Assembly: GCA_963756455.1 (NCBI GenBank)
Contig: CAVWNC010000003.1
Span: forward strand, 868,001-932,000
Direction: 5' to 3'
DNA from: DASQPA01 sp963756455
GTDB lineage: Bacteria > Acidobacteriota > Thermoanaerobaculia > Multivoradales > UBA5704
Length of the DNA stretch: 64,000 nucleotides
Part shown: positions 8,197 to 14,639 of the stretch, piece after piece
How the letters are laid out: each line of letters starts with the position of its first letter
Numbering within the stretch: position 1 is the stretch's first letter
Notes under the pieces: generated by a model
What the model saw: the letters and a program-made list of their open reading frames with translations, nothing else
Told to the model about the DNA's origin: nothing
The model's database searches: none
Program-made: the position numbers and the translations under genes

Positions 8197-8989
8197 GGCC
8201 ATTAAGGAGGTTCAGCGCGCGGCAGCGGTGGCGGGGGTAGATATCTACCTCGCGGGAGCGCTGGCGCGGGATCTGTGGATGGCGTTCGGGCATGGCCTCG
8301 ATACCGGCAGGAGAACCTCGGATGTGGATTTCGCGGTTCAGTGTCGTGATTGGGTCGAATTCGAGCGCCTGCGCGCTGTCCTTCGCGAGAATAGAGAGCT
8401 CAAATCGAGCCGGTCTTTGCACAACTTCCGGCATCGGAATGGAAACGAGCTGGACATTATTCCCTATGGGGGCGTCGAGCGGCCGGACCGCACGATTGCC
8501 TGGCCGCCCGAAGCGGACCCAATCATGAGCGTCCTGGGATTTTCAGAGGTGGCTTCAAAGGCGGTCCTCGTAGTTTTACCGGGTCATTGTACGGTGCCCG
8601 TAGTACCGCTCCACGCACTCGCGCTACTCAAGTTCGTCGCATGGAACGACCGCTGGAGGCGCTCCCCAGGCAAAGATGCTCCCGATCTCTTCGTCATTGC
8701 AAAGAAATACCTTGCTGCGGGTAACGAAGAGCGATTCTTTGACGTCGGCCAGGAGATCCTTGCACGCCCGGACTTCGATTACGAGACGGCGGGAGCGGAG
8801 ATGCTGGGCCGCGATCTGGTTGCGCTCTGTCACGGGACTCTTGAGGCCTTTCTTTCAGATCTCTTGGCGCGCGAGACCGATCCCGGCGGCTCGCTACTCC
8901 TGGCCGAGCAGATGACGAAGGGAGAGGAGGGGCTGCGGATCCTGATATCGGTTCGACGTGGGTTCGAGAGCAGAAGCCCTAAACCGTAG
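8156..8989 (+). CDS. AbiEii-type nucleotidyltransferase toxin
   Basis: 277 residues. The N terminus has the nucleotidyltransferase signature: a G-ALARD loop (34-39) followed by RTSDVDFAV with catalytic D56 and D58. Later segments (VVPLHALALLKFVAWNDR, DLFVIAKKYL) resemble the helical half of AbiEii/MNT-like toxins. Such enzymes transfer nucleotides to tRNA or protein targets. I chose the ATG at 8156 over one at 8102 because it precedes the conserved part and gives a 41-base overlap typical of coupled toxin-antitoxin genes. A hand-counted 60-base sample (8401-8460) is 50% GC, against about 75% for a stretch of btuD. Part of the accessory segment next to tRNA-Arg. Confidence 0.75.
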   Translation: MDLSRHTSLAPLAEAIKEVQRAAAVAGVDIYLAGALARDLWMAFGHGLDTGRRTSDVDFAVQCRDWVEFERLRAVLRENRELKSSRSLHNFRHRNGNELDIIPYGGVERPDRTIAWPPEADPIMSVLGFSEVASKAVLVVLPGHCTVPVVPLHALALLKFVAWNDRWRRSPGKDAPDLFVIAKKYLAAGNEERFFDVGQEILARPDFDYETAGAEMLGRDLVALCHGTLEAFLSDLLARETDPGGSLLLAEQMTKGEEGLRILISVRRGFESRSPKP

Positions 8990-9118
8990 GGGCTCCGTGC
9001 TCGATTTGAACACCGACTTCGACGACGAGGAGGATTCCATGCGCTGGAAGACCGGAGCGGACAACGCGCCTCGTGGAGACCACCGTTGCTGGAGGACAGG
9101 AGTTGTGGGCTTCCCCAT

Positions 9119-9132
9119 GCGCCCTTAGCTCA
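9119..9132 (+). repeat. Repeat of the 5' end of tRNA-Arg(CCG)
   Basis: GCGCCCTTAGCTCA is identical to the first 14 bases of the tRNA gene at 6889. With upstream flank, 21 of 23 bases match (9110-9132 against 6880-6902). The rest of the tRNA is missing. It could be an attachment-site scar of an element carrying the abiE genes, or a leftover of a deleted tandem tRNA copy. Confidence 0.6.
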
Positions 9133-9173
9133 CGTGAAATCGCAGGCTCCCGCCTTGCACGAGGTGGTCGTCG

Positions 9174-9330
9174 TCAAAGGGTGCCGGCGGCCAGGATGTA
9201 GCGAAGCCGCTCGACCTGGGCGGCCTCCTCTTCGCTGACCGGGATGGCCTGGTAGCGCCGGCCTCAGAACTTCTCGCGCCAGTGGGCCAGCCGACCGGCC
9301 TCCCGGGCGAGGTTTGAGTTGAAGCGACCA
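9174..9330 (-). pseudogene. C-terminal fragment of a REP-associated/IS200-like transposase
   Basis: Reading the minus strand from about 9330 gives AREAGRLAHWREKF, a TGA stop, then GRRYQAIPVSEEEAAQVERL and RYILAAGTL before a final TGA at 9174. This matches the C-terminal region of REP-associated tyrosine transposases, where the stop position is normally the tryptophan of the F-W-G/S-R-R-Y motif (TGG to TGA). The catalytic N-terminal half with the HxH motif and Tyr is absent, so it is a decayed remnant. It lies directly beside the tRNA-derived repeat. Confidence 0.65.
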
Positions 9331-9529
9331 TGAATTGCTCTTGGCGCGATCCGCGCTAAGATGGATTACCATCGAGCCGATAGGCGACGATGGGCTTGAA
9401 CGCGAAGTTGCCATCTGCATCAACCATGACGGCTACGGCTACCAGACCTCTCTCGAAGTGAGGGCCGGCGGGCATCAGGGAGGCAGGCGACCGGGGGGGC
9501 AGGGCCAGAGCCGCACAAAGGAGATCGAG

Positions 9530-9736
9530 ATGAGAAAGAAGCAACCGAAGAAGCTCCAGCTGCACCGCGAGACCCTTCTCCGCCTCGAGCGCGAGCCGCT
9601 TCGCGAAGTCGTCGCCGCGCTGGCGCAGATCGGGATGGATGCGAAGGTCAACACCTCTCCCCTGTGCGTCGCAACCTGTTGTGCCAGCGGCTGCGACGAG
9701 TGCGATTCCGGGCGGGTCGTGCTGGCGAATCCCTGA
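9530..9736 (+). CDS. Orphan lanthipeptide-like (class I leader type) Cys-rich precursor peptide
   Basis: 68 residues with a good ribosome site (AAGGAG, 9518-9523). The leader-like part, KKLQLHRETLLRLE (7-20), fits the K-L-x-L-x-R/K-E-T-L-x-x-L pattern of class I lanthipeptide leaders. The C-terminal part (41-68) has five Cys (46, 50, 51, 55, 58) and five Ser/Thr (42, 43, 49, 53, 60), the composition of a lanthionine core. There is no GG or GA cleavage motif and no LanB, LanC, transporter or protease in the window. Either it is modified in trans, is an orphan, or is a small Cys-rich protein of another kind. Confidence 0.55.
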   Translation: MRKKQPKKLQLHRETLLRLEREPLREVVAALAQIGMDAKVNTSPLCVATCCASGCDECDSGRVVLANP

Positions 9737-9942
9737 GGAGACCAGGAGAGAGGCTCTCGGGCTCGCAAGAGGGGCGCGGCGTCCGCCGCGCCCTGACACC
9801 CGGGAAAGGTGCTTGTCCTCGTGTCGACGGCCCCGGTGAGGGTTCGGACGGTATGCAGGTTCCGTACGAGAGCCCGCGCCGGGCGGCCCTGGCACGAACC
9901 GCCCGAAGGGACTGATCTCGCGGCTTTAGCGAAAGCGCTCGC

Positions 9943-10215
9943 TCAAACGGAAATCCCCTTCTTGAGCATCAGGATGGGAAGGTCCGCCAGGGTCGGCGAG
10001 ATGTCGCTTTCGACGTAGTTTGAGAAGCCGGTCTTGCTCGCGGTGAGGTTGTAATCGCCGGCCGGCAGCGGGTCGAAGCTGAACTTGCCGTCGGCGTCCG
10101 TCTGGGTGGTCGATGTTTGGCCGGTGCCGGTGTTCCGAAGCGAGACTTCGACACCTTCCATCTTCGCTCCGTTGAGAGCATTGGTAACCGTCCCTGCGAT
10201 CGATCCGTCGGCCAT
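9943..10215 (-). CDS. Stand-alone CarboxypepD_reg-like (transthyretin-fold) domain protein
   Basis: 90 residues from the ATG at 10215 with AAGGAG upstream. Nearly the whole protein is one carboxypeptidase-regulatory-like domain: GSIAGTVTNALNGAKMEGV, an LRNTGTGQ turn, TDADGKFSFDPLPAGDYNL and TASKTGFSNY. Such domains usually form modules of secreted or TonB-dependent proteins, yet no signal peptide or other domain is present. The product may be a free binding domain or follow a non-classical export route. Its role is unknown. Confidence 0.7.
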   Translation of the reverse strand: MADGSIAGTVTNALNGAKMEGVEVSLRNTGTGQTSTTQTDADGKFSFDPLPAGDYNLTASKTGFSNYVESDISPTLADLPILMLKKGISV

Positions 10216-10418
10216 CGCTGTTCTCCTTCGAGGAAGGTAGGGGCGTCGGTATAACGGAGCCTGCACGCCTCCCGGGGTGAGGCGGCCGAAGTCCCCGATC
10301 GTCAAGCGCCGGATTCGGCTCACTTCACGGTCGGCGACGAATCGACGTTGAAGGTCATCGTCATGGCGGCCAAGTTGCAAACGAATTCGAAGCCGCCGGC
10401 GTATGCCTCTCAAAGCTC

Positions 10419-10829
10419 ATGAGCTCCGCCCTCGAACGCCTCCTCCTCGCCGGTCTCCTCCTCCTCATAGCAGGAGTCGCTCTGGCCCGCGGGATCGGTC
10501 TCGTCCGCGCTCCCCATCGGCTGGATGCCCATGAGGAGCGGGTGTGGATGCAGTGGGCATATCCGCGCTCCGACACCGAAGCGATCTTCGCGCGGCTGGC
10601 GCCCTTGCTTCGACCGGACGGCACGATCTGTCTCCAGGTCTCGAAGAACCTGGGAACCGTGGAGCGGCTCCGCTTCATGGCGAACTATTACCTTTTGGAC
10701 CAACGGGTAGCGGCGGTGCGGTTGCGGGGGGCGAGGCGGAGCTTTCCGCCCCAGGCGACGGTCGTGACGATCGACTGGAAGGGCGACGTTCAGGTGGAGC
10801 GTGGAGCGGATGCCGGCTTCGGTGGCTAG
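10419..10829 (+). CDS. Hypothetical single-pass membrane protein
   Basis: 136 residues: an N-terminal hydrophobic helix (about 7-25, LLLAGLLLLIAGVALARGIG) and a soluble part with RSDTEAIFARLAPLLRPDGTICL. I do not recognise the family. It overlaps the next membrane gene by 20-29 bases and is probably translated with it. The context suggests a small partner of the glycosyltransferase-like protein. The ribosome site at the ATG is weak. Confidence 0.5.
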   Translation: MSSALERLLLAGLLLLIAGVALARGIGLVRAPHRLDAHEERVWMQWAYPRSDTEAIFARLAPLLRPDGTICLQVSKNLGTVERLRFMANYYLLDQRVAAVRLRGARRSFPPQATVVTIDWKGDVQVERGADAGFGG

Positions 10830-12729
10830 CGCTCTCGACCTCGGGATCGGGACGATCCTGGCGCTCCTCGTCGGCGGGAGCCTGCTCCGGCCGCTGGGGT
10901 CGCGGTCCGGCCGGCTCGCGGCGTTCTCGCCGGCGGGTCTCAGTCTCGCGCTGGTGTTCGGGATCACTCTTCTCGTGGGGATCGGCTTTCCTCTCGCCCG
11001 GCTGGGGGCGCCGGTCACAGCGGGGGCGATCGGGGTTCTCGCGATCCTGCTCTCCGCGGCCTTCCTCTCTCTACGCTTTCGTCGCCCCCAGCTGCTTTGG
11101 CTCCGGCTGGAGGAGGAGGCTCCCGGCGATGGGACGTCGCGGCTCGCCGGTCTCCTCGTCGTCGCCGGCCTGGCGCTCTTCCTCTTGAAGATCGGGCTCG
11201 CTCCGCTGTGGACCTGGGACCACTTCGCGGTCTGGGGGGTGAAGAGCCGGCGGATGGTGGTCGACGGCACTTTGGACCTCGGCTTCCTCGACCTCGGGAT
11301 TTACCGACGCTCCGAGGCCCACTATCCCCTGGGGTTGCCGTTCGCCTGGCGCCTCCTCGCTCTCGGGGCCGTGCCCGGCGATCTCGCGTTCAAGGTCTGC
11401 CATGGGCTCTTCGGCCTCGCCCTGATCGCGATCACCCGGCAGGGGCTCCTCCTCGCCAGCGGCTCGCGGCGGATCGCCAACGGTCTCACCGCCTGGCTCG
11501 CCATCTCCCCGGTGCTGTGGGACACGATCGGTCTCGGCCATGCCGATCTGCCGATGGCGCTCTGGGTGATCACCGCGCTCGTTCTCGTCCTCACCGCGAT
11601 CGGAAAGTCCGAAGGAGCCGGCCGGCCAGGACCAGCGGAGCCGGGGACGGCCTTCCCGCTGGGGCTCGCCGGGGTGGCGGCAGGGTTCCTCCCCTGGATC
11701 AAGCAGGAGGGACTGGCCCTCGCCCTCGCCCTCCTCGCCGCTTCGGCTCTCCTCCTCTGGCGCTCCCGGCTGCCGAACCGTCCGCGGCGGCTGTTCGAGC
11801 TCGGACTGCCGGCGGGGGTGACCCTCGCCGCCTCCCGCCTCGCCGCCAACGTGGCGCGTACCCATGGGGTCAACTTCTTTGCCGGCAGCTGGTGGGTCCG
11901 CGCCGCCATCCGGGTGCCACACTTCCGGGAGATCTTAGGCGCCGCCGCCGGCGAGCTCCTCGCTGCGGACTGGCTGGGGATCTGGATTGTCTTCTTCCTC
12001 ACCGCCGCCCTCTGTCTCGTCGCGAGACTACGGCGGCGGCCGGGGACCGGGACGGCGGCGGTCCTCTGCGGCCTCGTCGCAATGCTCCTCGCGGTCTACG
12101 TCGCGGTCTACTTCGTCACCGTCCTGCCGCCGATGGAGCACCTCCACGGCTCGTTTTTCCGCATCCTCTCCCCGCTCACCCCTCTGGCGCTCGTGGCCGT
12201 CGCCGCGCTCCTGGGGTCCGCCGCCCGTCCCGGTCTTCCCTCAGCGGACACCCGCGCGGTGCGGATTGGGGCGCGGGGCGGGCTTTGGGCGCGAGGGATG
12301 CGAGGCGCGCTTAGGCTTGGCGGGGGCCTTGTCGGCGCTCCGCGTCTCGGTCACGGTCGTGGTGGCGCCGTGGGGTCTTGGCGACCCCAGGGAGGTGTCG
12401 GGGAGAGCGAGGCCCTCCCCTTCGACACCGACGACGACGGAGAGCGCCGAGGCGCCGCTCCGACGGCCCGGCAGGCAGGCGGGGGAGAGAGCGGCGAGCC
12501 TCGTTTCGAGCTCGGCGAGCGCCCGGGCCCCTTCCACGAGGCGGAGGCGGGTGGTCATGGGCATCGACTTCATGCAGGCCTCGGCCCCGGACTCCAGGGA
12601 GAGGAGGGCCTGGCGGAGACGGCGGTCGAGGAGAGGATCGGGGAGGGGGAGGAGGGCGGCGACCGGGAGGAGTGCCTGATGGAGAGGATAGCCGAGTCCG
12701 CGCGAGTCGGGGCCCCAGCCCGTCCCTAA
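10801..12729 (+). CDS. Multi-pass membrane protein, GT-C glycosyltransferase-like
   Basis: The first ~485 residues contain about a dozen hydrophobic helices and a long hydrophilic loop after helix four (WTWDHFAVWGVKSRRM, then YRRSEAHYPLGLPFAW), typical of GT-C enzymes that use polyprenyl-phosphate sugars; D/E-bearing loops (WDHF, SEAHYPLG) are plausible catalytic elements. From about 12250 the frame turns into a low-hydrophobicity, Gly/Glu/Arg-rich stretch antisense to the gene at 12241-12924, so the true C terminus is doubtful. A one-base shift would stop at 12314. Start is GTG 10801 or ATG 10810. Confidence 0.6.
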   Translation: MERMPASVASALDLGIGTILALLVGGSLLRPLGSRSGRLAAFSPAGLSLALVFGITLLVGIGFPLARLGAPVTAGAIGVLAILLSAAFLSLRFRRPQLLWLRLEEEAPGDGTSRLAGLLVVAGLALFLLKIGLAPLWTWDHFAVWGVKSRRMVVDGTLDLGFLDLGIYRRSEAHYPLGLPFAWRLLALGAVPGDLAFKVCHGLFGLALIAITRQGLLLASGSRRIANGLTAWLAISPVLWDTIGLGHADLPMALWVITALVLVLTAIGKSEGAGRPGPAEPGTAFPLGLAGVAAGFLPWIKQEGLALALALLAASALLLWRSRLPNRPRRLFELGLPAGVTLAASRLAANVARTHGVNFFAGSWWVRAAIRVPHFREILGAAAGELLAADWLGIWIVFFLTAALCLVARLRRRPGTGTAAVLCGLVAMLLAVYVAVYFVTVLPPMEHLHGSFFRILSPLTPLALVAVAALLGSAARPGLPSADTRAVRIGARGGLWARGMRGALRLGGGLVGAPRLGHGRGGAVGSWRPQGGVGESEALPFDTDDDGERRGAAPTARQAGGGESGEPRFELGERPGPFHEAEAGGHGHRLHAGLGPGLQGEEGLAETAVEERIGEGEEGGDREECLMERIAESARVGAPARP

Positions 12730-12924
12730 GCTGTCCAGCGCCTCGTCGAGGGCGCGGTGGAGCGGGTGGGCGGCGGGCGTGTAGGCGCGGCACCAGGAGG
12801 CCATCGGTGGAGCGGACTCCACCCCGGCGGCGCCGGTCGCAAGGGAGGCGGCCTTTCCCGGGGCGGCGGTGGCGAGGGACAGGAGGAGCAGTGAGCAGAG
12901 GGACTTCGAAGCGCATCTCGACAT
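12241..12924 (-). CDS. Hypothetical secreted protein with basic Pro-rich tail
   Basis: 227 residues. The signal peptide is residues 1-25 (CASKSLCSLLLLSLATAAPG). The body has leucine-rich helices (LHQALLPVAALLPLPDPLLD, TRLRLVEGARALAELETRL) and an Ala/Pro/Lys/Arg-rich C-terminal tail. No known domain is recognised. The 3' 489 bases lie antisense to the reading frame of the membrane gene at 10801. The signal peptide and leucine pattern favour this strand as the coding one here. Confidence 0.5.
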   Translation of the reverse strand: MSRCASKSLCSLLLLSLATAAPGKAASLATGAAGVESAPPMASWCRAYTPAAHPLHRALDEALDSLGTGWGPDSRGLGYPLHQALLPVAALLPLPDPLLDRRLRQALLSLESGAEACMKSMPMTTRLRLVEGARALAELETRLAALSPACLPGRRSGASALSVVVGVEGEGLALPDTSLGSPRPHGATTTVTETRSADKAPAKPKRASHPSRPKPAPRPNPHRAGVR

Positions 12925-12978
12925 GTCGGGTCTCCCGGCCGCGTGGTAGTTTGGGTCGATCGCAGCCTGTTCCCCGGT

Positions 12979-13668
12979 ATGACGGATTTCACCCCCCTCC
13001 TTCGCTCACTTATGCCTGGTCCCCGCGGCGAGGCCTCCGCGGTGGTCAATCCGTACCGCGACAGCGACCCCGCCCTCGATCGGCCGGGGGCGGCGCGGCA
13101 GCGGCGGCTTAACCTGGAGGCCTACCTCGATCGGGTGGGCACGCCCCGGGTGGTGCTCCTCGGCGAGGCGATCGGCTTTCGCGGCGGGCGGTTCTCCGGC
13201 ATCGCCTTCACCAGCGAGCGCCAGCTCGCGGGCGACTCTGGGCCGGGCGGCCGGCGCCTCCCTTGGGCGGGACCCCCGTTCGCGGCCACGAGCACCCGCC
13301 CCGGGCTCTGGCTCGAACCGTCGGGGAGCGTCGTCTGGGGCGCCCTGGGCGGCGACCCGCGCGGGGTTCTCCTCTGGAATGCCTTTCCCTGGCACCCCTA
13401 TGACGCCCATACCGGCAAGGGGCCGCTGTCGAATCGCACCCCGGAGCGCCGGCTGCTGACCGCCAACCTCCACGTCCTCGAAGAGCTCCTGGCCGCCACG
13501 CCCGGGGCGCGGCGGATCGCGGTGGGCCGTACCGCCCAGGCCGCCCTGGGTCTCCTCGGGGTCGAGGCGCCCCTCCTCCGCCATCCCGCATACGGCGGGG
13601 CGGCGATCTTCCGCCGGCAACTGGCGGACCTGCTCGCCCCGCGTGCACAGAAGCCTGTGCTAAGATAG
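12979..13668 (+). CDS. Uracil-DNA glycosylase family protein
   Basis: 229 residues from ATG 12979. Segments fit a family 4/5-like uracil-DNA glycosylase fold: VVNPYRD near 24, VVLLGEAIGFRGGRFSG (about 55-72), FTSER, LLWNAFPWHPYD (about 133-144) and RHPAYGGAAIFRRQ near the C terminus, where the family has an H-P-[ST] loop; here it reads RHPAYGG. The four Cys of the iron-sulfur family 4 enzymes are absent. These enzymes remove uracil from DNA in base excision repair. Divergent from the secreted-protein gene at 12924. Confidence 0.7.
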   Translation: MTDFTPLLRSLMPGPRGEASAVVNPYRDSDPALDRPGAARQRRLNLEAYLDRVGTPRVVLLGEAIGFRGGRFSGIAFTSERQLAGDSGPGGRRLPWAGPPFAATSTRPGLWLEPSGSVVWGALGGDPRGVLLWNAFPWHPYDAHTGKGPLSNRTPERRLLTANLHVLEELLAATPGARRIAVGRTAQAALGLLGVEAPLLRHPAYGGAAIFRRQLADLLAPRAQKPVLR

Positions 13669-13716
13669 ACAGAATTCTTCCGCCGCGGCATTCGCGGCAT
13701 TGCCGCAGGAGGCTCT

Positions 13717-14256
13717 ATGCTTCGCTCGCTTTTCCGGCTCGGTCTCGCCCTCGGCCTGCTGCTCACCGTGGCACTGCCGGCCGGCGCCGACATCTATCAC
13801 GTGAAGCTGTCGTCCGGCACCGTCATCGACACCCGTTACCAGCCGCAGGACGCGAGCTGGGACAAGGGCATGGTGCTGCTCTTGACCGAGGTGGGCAACT
13901 GGGTCGGCGTGCGCAAGGAAGAGATCGAGAGCGTCACGGCGGAGAACGCCACCCGCGGCTTCGGCGTCACCATCCGGAACAACACGATCTCCCTCGGGGT
14001 CGCCCCCAACGATCAGCCGAATCCGAACGGCGACAAGGCAGCCCAGGCGCTCGACCGTCTGACCCAGGCGATCCAGGGGCTCTCCCAGAGCCAACAGCAG
14101 AGGCCCTATACCATCCAGCAGGGAGTGTCGTCCGAGCAGACGCAAGGGATCCCCTCGGGCTTCATCAATCCGTACGGCGGCGGGCAGCAGCAGTCGATCC
14201 CCGTCCCGGTGCCGATCCCGACGCCCGCTCCGGCTGCCCCGGCGCCGCCGCAGTAA
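13717..14256 (+). CDS. Hypothetical secreted protein with Gln/Pro-rich tail
   Basis: 179 residues: signal peptide (about 1-24, ending LPAGA), a small beta domain (YHVKLSSGTVIDTRYQP, then VLLLTEVGNWVGVRKEEIESV) and a low-complexity Gln and Pro-rich C terminus. The SGTVIDTRYQP pattern resembles short extracytoplasmic SH3- or Hfq-like beta modules, but I cannot name a family. It stands alone with its own terminator downstream. Confidence 0.6.
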   Translation: MLRSLFRLGLALGLLLTVALPAGADIYHVKLSSGTVIDTRYQPQDASWDKGMVLLLTEVGNWVGVRKEEIESVTAENATRGFGVTIRNNTISLGVAPNDQPNPNGDKAAQALDRLTQAIQGLSQSQQQRPYTIQQGVSSEQTQGIPSGFINPYGGGQQQSIPVPVPIPTPAPAAPAPPQ

Positions 14257-14265
14257 AATCCGCGG

Positions 14266-14285
14266 CGCCGGGAGTCCCGGCGTTT
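14266..14285 (+). terminator. Hairpin terminator after the secreted-protein gene
   Basis: CGCCGGG (14266-14272) and CCCGGCG (14276-14282) form a perfect 7-bp stem with a 3-base loop followed by TTT. It isolates the gene from the riboswitch operon downstream. Confidence 0.5.
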
Positions 14286-14344
14286 CGGCCGCTATCTTGG
14301 TAGTACCGCTCTTTGAGAAGTTTGACGGTGTGGTGACATGAACG

Positions 14345-14530
14345 CCCCAGGCTCCCGCCTGGAGGCGGTCTGAAAAGGGAAGCCGGTGGAACGCCGGCGC
14401 GGCCCCCGCCACTGTAATCGGGTACGAAACCGGAGCAGCCACTGCCCGGGCGGATCGCACGAGACGTGCGGTTGCCCGGGTGGGAAGGACCGGGAGTAGG
14501 AAGATCCGGAAGCCAGGAGACCTGCCCACC
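14345..14530 (+). promoter_or_regulatory. Cobalamin (B12) riboswitch
   Basis: The leader contains the hallmark blocks of the AdoCbl-class aptamer in order: GGGAAGCCGGTG (from about 14377), GCCACTG (about 14408-14414) and AGCCAGGAGACCTGCC (about 14512-14527, the B12 box). It lies 110 bases upstream of btuB. Riboswitches of this family lower expression of B12 uptake genes when cobalamin is bound, so it probably controls the whole btuB-btuC operon. Confidence 0.95.
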
Positions 14531-14639
14531 GTCCGATGCCACCCGCGGGGCGCGGGGGAGGGCTTGAGACTCGATCGGCGCGTCCTCCCTGTTCCCCCAC
14601 CCTGAAGCGGTGGGCATCTCTTTTGGGAAAGGGAAGACA

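Noticed and set aside
9340..9529. A possible short gene upstream of the lanthipeptide-like peptide
   Set aside because: Frames on either strand lack a ribosome site and show no domain; one minus frame (ending at 9356) has a fragment resembling a beta-rich end but nothing firm.
9943..10215. The CarboxypepD_reg protein as part of a RiPP maturation cluster
   Set aside because: Opposite strand to the precursor and no known link between this domain and lanthipeptide maturation; kept as a separate observation.
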